From assembly GCA_007449985.2 (NCBI GenBank), contig VIIQ02000014.1:1-64000 (forward strand): a DNA stretch of 64,000 nucleotides, in the 5' to 3' direction. This document shows, in pieces, positions 1-8,600 of the stretch (position 1 is the first letter of the stretch; the number at the start of each line of letters is the position of its first letter). The notes under the pieces were generated by a model. That model ran no database searches and was not told the DNA's origin. It saw only the letters and a program-made list of their open reading frames with translations. The stretch comes from Desmodesmus armatus. Its lineage: Eukaryota; Chlorophyta; Chlorophyceae; Sphaeropleales; Scenedesmaceae. A program made the position numbers and the translations under genes.

Positions 1-221
1 CTTGAGTGCACTGAACAGAGGGTGGATGTCAGCTGGAACGCCAGTGAAGGCACGTAACAGAGCACACACCAATGGCCTCATTTGCAGTGCTGTGAAAACT
101 GCATGAAGCACAAAGGGTGCTGTAGGTGTAATGATGATGGCTGTAGCGCCGTGCTGTACAGGCCCGCAGCCCACAGTGAACGGTCGCCCAGCAAAAACCT
201 GCTGCCCCTGGGGTTTGAGTG
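1..221. other. Left edge, no gene recognised
   Basis: Nothing coding could be supported here. The stretch lies beyond the 3' end of the minus-strand retroelement and could hold part of its 3' untranslated region or LTR. I compared it by eye with the region right of the element (10239-10900) and saw no convincing direct repeat, so the LTR pair is not placed. Confidence 0.4.
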
Positions 222-870
222 TTAGTGGGTCCACCAGGGCTTGAACCAGGGACATCTGCACTGTAGCTGCAGCAACTGCACATCTGCCGGTGAGACCCTT
301 GTGGAAGGAACAGCTACTGAACCGCCAGCAACCCTGCTGACCAGCTGTCGTGCGTACGCCACTGCTGCTGCCAGTGACTCTGGTGTAGGAATGCTGGCCC
401 CAGGTGGCAGCACTGCATCCTCCGGCTGCAGGTAGCGCTTGATGCCTGCCATGGTGGCGTGGTGAGAGTCCCCATCTTCGTACACCACTCGGAAGTAGTA
501 TGGGCGTGACTCAGCATCCTTGAAGTAGATCCTGCCCCAGTACTTCCTGCCTTTCCCGGTGGCTGGATCCGTGAACGCCTTCAGCACCAGTCGGCCATGC
601 AGCGCATGTGCTGCTTCGTCCCTGCGCTTCATTTGCGCGCCGGGGAATATGTTTGGCCTGGCCTCCCGCTCCTGTAGCTGCTGCCGCTGCTGCTCCCTGC
701 CAGCAGCATCCTGCTGTGTAGCCAGCGTCCACACACTCCGGGCACAGCCACACCGTCAGGCACTGCTGAGTGGTGGTTGCAAGCAGTAGGTATGGTATCC
801 GCTGTTGCACACTGTCACACAGCATGAGCTCGGCCCCGTTGTCGCTGGTGCTGCATACCTCAGACCACAT
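222..870 (-). pseudogene. Integrase tail with decayed PHD-like finger and YEDGD module
   Basis: Around 870-715 one frame shows a cysteine near CSTSDNGAELMLCD and ends WLCPEC, while the middle (GYHTYCLQPPLSS) reads in another frame. Together this has the Cys4-His-Cys3 layout of a PHD finger interrupted by at least two small indels. The frame 734-222 then continues through a linker to a block at about 596-425 with GRKYWGRI, YYFRVVYEDGDS and a KRYLQP end. That layout, a small beta barrel with a YEDGD turn, resembles Tudor/chromo-barrel chromatin readers. PHD and chromo-like tails on Gypsy integrases are known to steer integration through histone marks; that role here is inference. Confidence 0.55.
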
Positions 871-1890
871 CATCTGTGTTGTCCCCAGCAGTGGGTCGAT
901 GCCGCCGTCGATATCAGGCAAGTGGCAGGTGCACAGTGAACATGTGCACCTCAATGGTCCGGCCACAGCGCCCCTGCAGGTGCAGTACCCCAGAGTCCCG
1001 CACCTCCAGAACTCGCAGAATGAGGGGTTTGGCCCTGGCTGTAGCTTGCTTGCCCGGTTAAGCTGCTGAGTGTAGACGTAGTCACCCACCATAAACCTGT
1101 GAACGCGTGGCTTGTAGTCAGGCGCACGCAGCTGCAGGTAACGGCGCTGATCCCTGTGCTGTGCAATCGCCAGGTTCTCCAGCGCAATGGGCACCTGCTG
1201 CTTTAGCCGCTCCTTACGCTGCAGTAGGTCCTTGACAGCCGCCTCAGCACTGATGTCCAGGGGTGTGCTGACAAGCTCCTTCACTGCAGGTGGAATGACC
1301 GGTGGACGTGCATACATGAGTTCGTACGGGCTGTGGCCTGTGCTGGCCTGTGGAGAGCAGCGGTAGCCCAGTGCCAGCCATGCCAAGTCCTCATCCCACT
1401 GCTTGACACTGTGCCTTGCCACTGCCATTTTGGTAAGCGCCCGCTTGACGATGTGCACAGCCTTCTCTGCCTGACCATTGGCCTGAGGGTGGTCTGCACT
1501 GATGATGGCATGATCGATGAGCGCATCCTCCAGGAGCTTGGCAAACTCGCCCTCAAACTCTGTCCCTGAGTCTGTCACCACCTGCCCTGGTGCTGCAAAG
1601 TGTGCCAATACACCGTGCAAGAAGTGGTATGCAGTGGTCTCCGCCTTGTCGTTTTCCATCGGCACCACCACCAGGTACTTGCTGAATGCCTCAACACACA
1701 CCAGCACATACTTGTTGCCCTTTGCACTCTTGGGTAGTGGCCCAGCTGTGTCCACGTGCCACCTGAAACCCATGCTGCTGATTGGAATGGGCGCAGCTCC
1801 TCCGGCTTGGCGGTGAAGCTGGCATGCACCCTGCTGCAGTGCTCGCAGCGTGACAGCACTGTTGCAACGTCCGCCAGTAACCCATACCAC
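511..1890 (-). CDS. Retroelement integrase catalytic core
   Basis: Frame opens without an ATG (GTG at 1890). The real integrase sequence begins around 1790 and carries the acidic triad: D47 in WHVDTAGP, D107 in VTDSGTEF and E142 in HPQANGQAE, with 34 residues between D107 and E142. This RNase-H-fold enzyme inserts the element cDNA. After the core come an Arg/Gln-rich helix and a VGDYVYTQ strand typical of Gypsy integrase C-terminal regions. From about 1030 the best protein sequence moves to other frames, so the last third of this open frame is only partly meaningful. Confidence 0.85.
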   Translation of the reverse strand: MVWVTGGRCNSAVTLRALQQGACQLHRQAGGAAPIPISSMGFRWHVDTAGPLPKSAKGNKYVLVCVEAFSKYLVVVPMENDKAETTAYHFLHGVLAHFAAPGQVVTDSGTEFEGEFAKLLEDALIDHAIISADHPQANGQAEKAVHIVKRALTKMAVARHSVKQWDEDLAWLALGYRCSPQASTGHSPYELMYARPPVIPPAVKELVSTPLDISAEAAVKDLLQRKERLKQQVPIALENLAIAQHRDQRRYLQLRAPDYKPRVHRFMVGDYVYTQQLNRASKLQPGPNPSFCEFWRCGTLGYCTCRGAVAGPLRCTCSLCTCHLPDIDGGIDPLLGTTQMMWSEVCSTSDNGAELMLCDSVQQRIPYLLLATTTQQCLTVWLCPECVDAGYTAGCCWQGAAAAAATGAGGQAKHIPRRANEAQGRSSTCAAWPTGAEGVHGSSHRERQEVLGQDLLQGC

Positions 1891-2201
1891 CAGTGCTTAC
1901 TGAGTAGCATGGCTGAGGTGCGCCGCCTGCCAAAGTGCCCACACATCTCGTGTTGCTGCCGTATGAGACCAGCACGCGCCTGTGGTGGAGGTACCAGCCT
2001 GTCGGTGCCATCTGGCATCCTCCTGATCAGCTGCTGGTCCTTGAAGTAGTATGAGCGTGCACGTCGCTTGATACGTGCTGCCTGGCTGGCTGCCAGGTCT
2101 TGTGGGAGTTGCCCTGTTCTGATGTACTCCAGGGTCTTATCGTCGGCCCAGATGTCACCTTGGCTCGTAGCCGTAGTGTTCTCCTGGTAGCCAGCTGTCA
2201 T
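1575..2201 (-). CDS. Integrase N-terminal H2C2 zinc-finger part
   Basis: Starts with ATG two bases after the methyltransferase stop. Residues H84, H89, C119 and C122 form an H-x4-H-x29-C-x2-C finger, the N-terminal zinc-binding domain of retroelement integrases that helps multimerise the enzyme. The frame leaves recognisable integrase soon after CEHC (about 1830-1790), where the neighbouring frame takes over with the catalytic core, so a single-base indel or frameshift lies near 1800. The coding sequence after that point in this frame is spurious. Confidence 0.8.
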   Translation of the reverse strand: MTAGYQENTTATSQGDIWADDKTLEYIRTGQLPQDLAASQAARIKRRARSYYFKDQQLIRRMPDGTDRLVPPPQARAGLIRQQHEMCGHFGRRRTSAMLLSKHWWYGLLADVATVLSRCEHCSRVHASFTAKPEELRPFQSAAWVSGGTWTQLGHYPRVQRATSMCWCVLRHSASTWWWCRWKTTRRRPLHTTSCTVYWHTLQHQGRW

Positions 2202-2203
2202 GG

Positions 2204-3373
2204 CTAGCTGCTGCTGATAGCCATGTGGGGTTGCAGTTGCCTCTCTGCCAGGCCACTCCTGCGCCAGTTCCCCTCGTGTGCGCTGAATGCACGTGTCGCC
2301 AAGTCAGTAGAGGTAGGCAGGCCCCGCAGGAACCAAGCCTTGGCGATGGCCATGAGCACCTGCAAAGTGTTGGCATCCATGCTTTCACCGAGCAACGCAC
2401 ACCGCTGCGCTTGTGTGAGGCCTGCTGCTGCTGTGCTGCCTGGAAGATAGCCCAGAGCTACCTCTCTCTCCTCTGCTGTTGGCTCGCCCCACTTGACTAC
2501 AGCAGGCACCGTTGTGTCCAAAACACTGCCAGGCTGGCCAGGCCTGAAGGCGTAGGAGCGTGCGCTGCTGACCAAGGTAGGCCAGGCTGCGCGAGGCTGC
2601 CCTGGTGCGTTGCAGGGGTAGAGAGGAGCAGCGTCTGGTCGGTTGACAGGTTGCGCGGTCCTGCCAGGTCCCAAGGCAAGCTGTACGCTGCGTGCGGGTG
2701 GCCTCTTGACAAATGCCAAAGCTGCTCGCAGTTGACTGGGCCCAACCAGGTTGGACCAGAAGTTGCGCGCCCGATGTGCAAGGCTGCCAAACTGTGCTGC
2801 GTCCAGCACCACAGGTAACCCTAGGCACGCCTTGATTTTATTGAAGTCATGCTGACTGATGCTGCTCAGCCTGTGCTGCTGCAAGAGCACATTCTCCACC
2901 AGGTAGGCTGGGGGCTGGTGTGGGAGTAGCTGTTGCAACGCTCCCACTACCCTGACCAGGTCAAACAGCAGTTGAGCCCGATCACCCCGAAGCCCCTGTG
3001 ACTTGCCTGCTGCAGAGAAGTCTTGACAGGGCCAGCCTCCTACTACCAGCCATTGCTTGACTGGTGCCTCGCTGACAGCCTTGCTGAGCTGCTGTGTGGT
3101 GATGTGCCTCACATCCATGGGAAGAATGCTGAAACTGCCAGCCAAAGCATCCTCCGGTAGCTGCTTGGGATACATGCTTTGCAGCACCCTGATCCTGTGT
3201 AACGCCGCCCGCTGTGCCATGGGGTTGATGTCGCTGTACAGGTACTGTTTGACTGTGATGCCACTCCTGAGCACCATCTCCAGCCCTGCGCAGATGCCAC
3301 CAAACGGCTCATAAAGCACGATGCCCTGCTGCAGCGCTGCCGGAAGAACGTGTCTGCCACAGTAGCCGTGCAC
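2204..3373 (-). CDS. Retroelement-borne cytosine-C5 DNA methyltransferase
   Basis: About 390 uninterrupted codons. The family transfers a methyl group from S-adenosylmethionine to C5 of cytosine. Visible motifs in order: motif I variant EPFGGICAGLE (about residues 22-32), SDIN acid (47-50), MDVRHI (86-91), catalytic GGWPCQDFS with Cys116, YLVENV (157-162), HRARNFW (200-206), and motif X LGESMDANT (328-336). The HRARNFW form recalls DNMT3-type enzymes, but I cannot place the subfamily. Length is that of a lone catalytic domain. The open frame starts at a GTG after a TAA at 3391-3389 and has no ATG before motif I, so it is most likely made as part of the pol polyprotein. It ends in TAG, two bases before the ATG of the integrase frame. 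All catalytic motifs look intact although neighbours are frameshifted. Confidence 0.9.
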   Translation of the reverse strand: MHGYCGRHVLPAALQQGIVLYEPFGGICAGLEMVLRSGITVKQYLYSDINPMAQRAALHRIRVLQSMYPKQLPEDALAGSFSILPMDVRHITTQQLSKAVSEAPVKQWLVVGGWPCQDFSAAGKSQGLRGDRAQLLFDLVRVVGALQQLLPHQPPAYLVENVLLQQHRLSSISQHDFNKIKACLGLPVVLDAAQFGSLAHRARNFWSNLVGPSQLRAALAFVKRPPARSVQLALGPGRTAQPVNRPDAAPLYPCNAPGQPRAAWPTLVSSARSYAFRPGQPGSVLDTTVPAVVKWGEPTAEEREVALGYLPGSTAAAGLTQAQRCALLGESMDANTLQVLMAIAKAWFLRGLPTSTDLATRAFSAHEGNWRRSGLAERQLQPHMAISSS

Positions 3374-3773
3374 AGCCCTGTGTCTCCCTTACGCCCCAGG
3401 GGTCCAATGCACCTGTGTACACTCCTGGCTGGAAGCTGTCCGGTTGGGGCTGTTGTAGCCCTGCCAATGTGACCCACGCCGATGCTGCCTGCTGTAGGTC
3501 ATGCTGCCGCCAAGCTACTGCTGGGTGTTGTGTGTCCACGCAGCAGCCATCGTCAGCAAAAAGTTGTCCTGCTGTCTCCCCCCCCAGCAATGAGTCGGCG
3601 GTTGGGGCGAATGTGTCCACTGCAGACTCGTTGCTGCACAGTAGACAACACAACGCCTCGTGCTCCAGCTGTTCATGACTGTAGCTGTCTGCTGGTTCTG
3701 CCGCCAGCGCTGCTGCTGGGCTGTGAAGGATTGGGCAGTCACCAGGTGTTTCCTCATAAGCCATTGCTGCCAC
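3309..3773 (-). CDS. Retroelement linker ORF between RNase H and methyltransferase
   Basis: Open frame of 154 codons in a different frame from the RT and methyltransferase frames. Its content (acidic and alanine-rich, with a CCLLC cluster) looks more protein-like than the other two frames over the same bases, so the polyprotein probably passes through it. That needs a frame change near 3770-3700 and another between 3388 and 3309 to enter the methyltransferase. I recognise no domain. It may be a hinge between the two enzymes or the result of indels in this copy. Confidence 0.4.
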   Translation of the reverse strand: MAAMAYEETPGDCPILHSPAAALAAEPADSYSHEQLEHEALCCLLCSNESAVDTFAPTADSLLGGETAGQLFADDGCCVDTQHPAVAWRQHDLQQAASAWVTLAGLQQPQPDSFQPGVYTGALDPWGVRETQGCARLLWQTRSSGSAAAGHRAL

Positions 3774-5641
3774 TCCAGCTGCTGCTGTTGATTTGCTGCC
3801 AATGCCAGCTCCAGTGCCAGACTGTCATGTGTGTAGACCAGTGGGTCCGTTGTTTTGCAGTCTGGCAGAAGCACAGTGGGCACCCAGTCATGCAGCTCCG
3901 TGTCCAACCTGGCTCCAGTGGTGTCTGCCACACAGCTACTGGCTTCCCTGCTAGGCACATCAGCTGGGTTTGACTTGCCTGCCCTGTGCACCAGTGAGAA
4001 GCGGTACTCCTGAAGTGCCAGAATCCAACGCATCTGCTGCCCCACTGGTGTCTTCTGTGTCAGCAGCCATAACAGCGCCCGGTGGTCGCTGTGGAGATAG
4101 AACTCCCTGGAGTGCAAGTACGGCCTGTACATTTTGACGCCCCACACTGCTGCCATCATCTCGCCTTTCCAGGCGGGATAGTTCTGCTCAGCTGCATTGA
4201 GGGACCTGCTGGCACAGGCCACCATGTACTCCGTCCCATCCTCCGCCTCCTGATTCAGCACAGCTGCAATGCCCGTGTTGCTCCAGTCGACATACAGATG
4301 AAAACTGCGCCCATCCACAGGCTGCCTGAGCCCCAAACCCTTCTTGCACAGCGCCGTTCGAAGCCCCTCATACGCCTGGTTACAGTCATCACTCCAGATG
4401 TACTGCGCACCCTTCTCCATAAGCTTGTAAAGCGGCCTGGCAATGATGGCAAAGTTGGGCACATAGCACCTGTAGTAATTAAACAGGCCAAGGTGGGCCT
4501 GCAGGCGCTTGAGGCTGGTGGGTGGCTGCAGTGCCTTGATGCCTGCAATCTTGGCTGGCTCCGGCTTGCACTCCTTGGCTGATACCAGGTGACCCAGGTA
4601 AGGCAAGCAGTCTGCACCCACGATTGTCTTGGCAGGGTGCAGGCGCAAGCCCACTGTCTTGAGATGCTGTAGAAGTGTTCTGAAGTTGGTCACCATGTCC
4701 TCCCAGGTGTCGCACCACATGATAACGTCATCGACGAACGGCGCCGCACAGTGAGACAAACCAGCTGCTGCCAGCTCCTTCTCCATAACCCGCTGGAAAA
4801 TTGCCGTGGCGTTCACGTGACCAAAACACAGCCGCGTGTAGGTCAGTCGCTTGCCACTGTCGGGTGCGTGGAAGGCCACGTGCTGCTGCGCCTCTTCGCT
4901 CAGGTTGAGCTGCCAAAAGCCCGCTCTAAAGTCCGCCTTGACCAAGAATTTGTGCCCCCTAATTCGCCTAAACAGTTCTTCCGGTAGTGGCAGGCCGTAA
5001 CTGTCCACCACTGTGTTGCCGTTGACGTTGCGCAGGTCGATGCAGAACCGCTTGTCGGTCCAGCTACCGTCGGGTGCTCGCTTCATAGGCAACGTGATAG
5101 CTGAAGCATGCGGACAGGTCGTTGGAATTTCTTTTACGATGCCCGCATCCAGCATCTCCTGCACCTTCTCCTTGGCAAACTTCACCTCCTCTTCTGTGTA
5201 GCGTCTGGGTGCGCTCCACATACGTTTGGAGGGATCGATCAGTTTGAAGTCAGCTACGTCCCCTGTGTAGCCAGGCAAGTCCTGCAGACTGTAAGCAAAT
5301 GCCCCTCGCTCCTCCAACAGCATCTGCACCAGCTGGTCCATTTGTGCAGGCGATGCATCTGGGTGGTTGCCCAAGATCCATTTGCCCTCATCGTGCACTG
5401 TCCATCTGGCGTCATGCACATCTTCTGTTGCGCCATCGGGCCCAAGTTGGTCCAGAGCTGCTGGGTCGGCCTGGTACCACTTCACTTGGCCAGAATCATG
5501 CTCTGCTGTAGCAGCGAAACCTACTGCAATGCAGGTTGGCAAGCTCCTGCTGCAGCAAGTGCATGTTGAGGTGTGGTGGGACGCCATGTGGCAGGGGAAA
5601 GTAGCCAGCTTGCAGTGCTGATCCAGTGGCTGCTGCCCCAA
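3515..5641 (-). CDS. Retroelement reverse transcriptase - RNase H
   Basis: Open frame of 708 codons overlapping the gag frame by 146 bases in a different frame; there is no ATG at its 5' limit, consistent with expression as part of Gag-Pol. RT motifs are clear: the KADF aspartate at about residue 237, the FVDD catalytic box at about 302-305, and LGH followed by a YYRCYVPNFA connection. RNase H follows with LYVDWS, a glutamate in WKGEMMA, the aspartate of SDHRALLWL and a terminal NPADVPSR. Together these copy element RNA into DNA and remove the RNA strand. After RNase H the frame decays into low-complexity sequence and a TAG at 3515-3517, while protein-like sequence continues in another frame. 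Confidence 0.92.
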   Translation of the reverse strand: MGQQPLDQHCKLATFPCHMASHHTSTCTCCSRSLPTCIAVGFAATAEHDSGQVKWYQADPAALDQLGPDGATEDVHDARWTVHDEGKWILGNHPDASPAQMDQLVQMLLEERGAFAYSLQDLPGYTGDVADFKLIDPSKRMWSAPRRYTEEEVKFAKEKVQEMLDAGIVKEIPTTCPHASAITLPMKRAPDGSWTDKRFCIDLRNVNGNTVVDSYGLPLPEELFRRIRGHKFLVKADFRAGFWQLNLSEEAQQHVAFHAPDSGKRLTYTRLCFGHVNATAIFQRVMEKELAAAGLSHCAAPFVDDVIMWCDTWEDMVTNFRTLLQHLKTVGLRLHPAKTIVGADCLPYLGHLVSAKECKPEPAKIAGIKALQPPTSLKRLQAHLGLFNYYRCYVPNFAIIARPLYKLMEKGAQYIWSDDCNQAYEGLRTALCKKGLGLRQPVDGRSFHLYVDWSNTGIAAVLNQEAEDGTEYMVACASRSLNAAEQNYPAWKGEMMAAVWGVKMYRPYLHSREFYLHSDHRALLWLLTQKTPVGQQMRWILALQEYRFSLVHRAGKSNPADVPSREASSCVADTTGARLDTELHDWVPTVLLPDCKTTDPLVYTHDSLALELALAANQQQQLEWQQWLMRKHLVTAQSFTAQQQRWRQNQQTATVMNSWSTRRCVVYCAATSLQWTHSPQPPTHCWGGRQQDNFLLTMAAAWTHNTQQ

Positions 5642-8600
5642 TGCTGTTGGTAACCTGCATTGCTGCTGTGGAGCACAGCACTGAGAAGAAACAGAGCAGG
5701 CACATCAGCACTGTGCGCGCAGTGATGACCTTGCCAGAGTGACGCACTGTGGCGACCACAGAGACCTTTGTTTGCGGTGCGTCCTGCTCTGCCGTCGGTT
5801 GCAAGCCAGGGCCTGGCCTGGGCCCTCTGTTGTGCCGACGCTTGCGTGCGCGCCGTGTGTCGCCAAGGTTGTTAGTGGGCACAGGTTCTGCCACATTATA
5901 CTCCCTTGCGCGCATGGGGTTGCCTGGGCGCACTGCTGCTCCCGCCATGCTGACCAATCCACGCATGATCTTTGAGGGGTACTTCCTCAGCGGCAAGTCC
6001 ACAAAGAAGTGGAACATGCCTAGCAGCAGCAGCACCATGTGTGTCGTGATCCAGCTGATGCCCGGCAGCAGCTGACCAGCAGCCTTGGACCAGTCAAAGC
6101 CCCATAGCTTGCCTGCTGGCTCCTCCAGTGGCTGCTGTGCTTCTGCCTGCTCCTGCTCCTGCTCCTGCTGTTGCTGCTGCTGCTGCCGCCCCCTGCCCTT
6201 GCGGCCGCGCCCACGCCGGCGCCTGCGCTTGTTGTGCTCACCCCCAGTTTGTTGTTGCAGCCAAGCATCTGCTGCACTGCCATGAGGGCTGAAATACTCG
6301 ATGTCAGCAGTCACTGGGTTGTAAGCATCCACCAGCTCTGGGAGACTGTCGCTGTCACTGCCTGTGCACAGCTCAGGCATAGCGGTTGACCCAGTGGAGC
6401 TGCTGCTGTCCAAGTCCTCTTGCACCTGCTGTGGCACACCACCATTCAGGCCCAGGTGGTCCAAGTACCAGCGATCGTTCACTTCAAATGGCCCAGCATC
6501 CAGTTCTGTGATAACTCCTGCCTGAAGCAGCCGTTCGAGCTCTGCATTGGCTAGAGTGTTCTCCTCTGCAGTAAACGGCCTGTAGTTGATGCCCGGCACT
6601 GCTGCTGCTGAGCCCTCAAGCTCCTCTGTGTCCCTGCTGTCCTCCTCCCAGATGGTGGCAGCCGCCATGTTGCCACTGCTGATGCTGCTGTTGCCGTTCT
6701 TGACATAGCCACGCACGGGAATGCCGTGTATAATGTCAAGCCTGCCCTGTGCTGCCTTGGGACGGAAGCATAGCATGTTGAGGGCTGGATCCACATACCC
6801 AAACACCGGCAGCAGTGTCTTCTTGTCCAAGCACACCTTAAACATGCCACCCGCGTCTCCCTCCAGCACCCAAGCACACGGAACGGGCAGGACTGCTGCC
6901 AGTGGGTGTCCCTTGGCAAGTGTGAGAACCAGCGGTCCTGTCCTGCCGATAATCTTCTTGGACGGCAGCCCATCAATGCCCTTGACAGACGGCACCTGAT
7001 TTGTTCTGAAGATGTAAGTACCCCACTCGCCACAAGCCACCTCAGTGAACAGCAGCAGTGTGGCACCTGAGTCCTGGAACGCCATATCTACTAGCACATC
7101 ACGCCCATCCGGGGTTGTTAGTGTCAATCCTTCCTGTTTGTTCGTGCCCACCAGGAAGTCCAGCGTCACAGGCATTGACTGGCGTAGGGTGTAATCGATT
7201 GCCACTGGCTTGAAGCCATACTGCAGCATGACTGACTCCAGGAGGCTGCGGCTGCTTGCCGCCGCTGCTGCAACAGGGCCACAGCGCCCAGAACTGCTGC
7301 TGGACACCATGCTGGCAGTACCCTTTGCTGCTGTTGCCTCCTGCAGAGCCTGCTGCCCTCCCTGCTGTGCACTGCTGCTACCATGTGCTCCACCAGCCTC
7401 CTGCACACCCAGAAGGTCTCCAAAAGCAGATACCCTGCTCGCCACAAACCGCTGAATGTCAAGCAGCGTGTGCAGTAGCCCCCTGCTGGTGCCGTCCAGC
7501 TCTCCTAAGCCAGCAACCAGTGCATTGGTGATGCGTGGCATGGAACGCATGGCATTCAGGTCTGTAGGAAGAGCTGAGGGTGGTAGGAAGCCCTTGGGCA
7601 CAGGCTGCCTGACAACCCTGCCCTGCTGCACTGCACCAGCTCCTGCCTGTGCACGTGTCCCAACCAGTGCATACTCATGTCCCGTTGAGTCAAAGAGCCC
7701 ACCTGCCAGATCCTGCTGCCAGTCTGCTAAGCCCACATAACAGAAAGAGGGCCCAAAGTGCATTGTTTCCTGCTGCTGCTCCTCACTCACATACCCGCCT
7801 GCATCCGGCAGCACCATCATTGCTGCTTGTTCACCGGTGCTGTCGCCAACTGCACCAGTGATAGCCAGCGGTGTGTGAGAGGGTGGCAGCCCTGCCATTG
7901 GCTGCTGCATTGCCGAGCCGCCCATGGGCCAGTAGCTGGAACCAGCAGACCCCATGCCTGCCATGTAAGCTGCATAAGCCCCATACGGCTCTGCTGCTGC
8001 GCCATAAGCCATGTTCATGTACCGCTGCTGCTGTGTGTGCTGTCCAATGAACTGCTGCATAGCTGGCGGCAGCTTGTTGCTCTGCATCATCCTCCGCAGC
8101 AGCTCCTTGCAACGCCCCAGCCGTGGCTTCAGCTTCTGCTGCATGCAGCGGGAGATGTAGTGCACCATCCCCTGCTCAGGTGCACGCTCCGTGGGGCCCT
8201 CCCACTTCTCTGGAGCCAGCTCTGGCTTGTCCATATAGCAGACACCATCTGAGTGGCCCTTGGCAAAGCCACAGATGACACACGCCATAACTGCTGACCC
8301 AACACCCAAGCCAGGTGGCCCTGCGTACTGCTGCTGCCTGCCGTTGCTGCCACCATAGCCCCTGTTACCCCTGCTGTTTTCTGGCTTGTTGTAAGCCCTT
8401 GGCAGCCCTTGCCCCAGTCCTGCCGGTGCTGCGCCTGCTCCTGCTGCTGCCATAGCCACTGCCTGCTGCACCATGATTGCCAGCGTGTTGACGTCCAAGG
8501 TTCCAGCGCTGCTGCCAATGCTGCTGCTGCTTTTGTTGGCAGTGCTGCCCTCCTGCGCTGCTGCCATAGCCAGCCCCGCCATGCGCCTGCCCTTGCAGTC

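Noticed and set aside
221..262. tRNA-like 3' half on the minus strand (GGTTCAAGC with paired CCTGG)
   Set aside because: The T-stem has a central mismatch and no D-arm, anticodon arm or acceptor stem could be paired upstream.
7166..8252. Plus-strand and other-frame ORFs across the gag region
   Set aside because: They are shadows of CAG/CTG-rich coding sequence in the minus-strand polyprotein.
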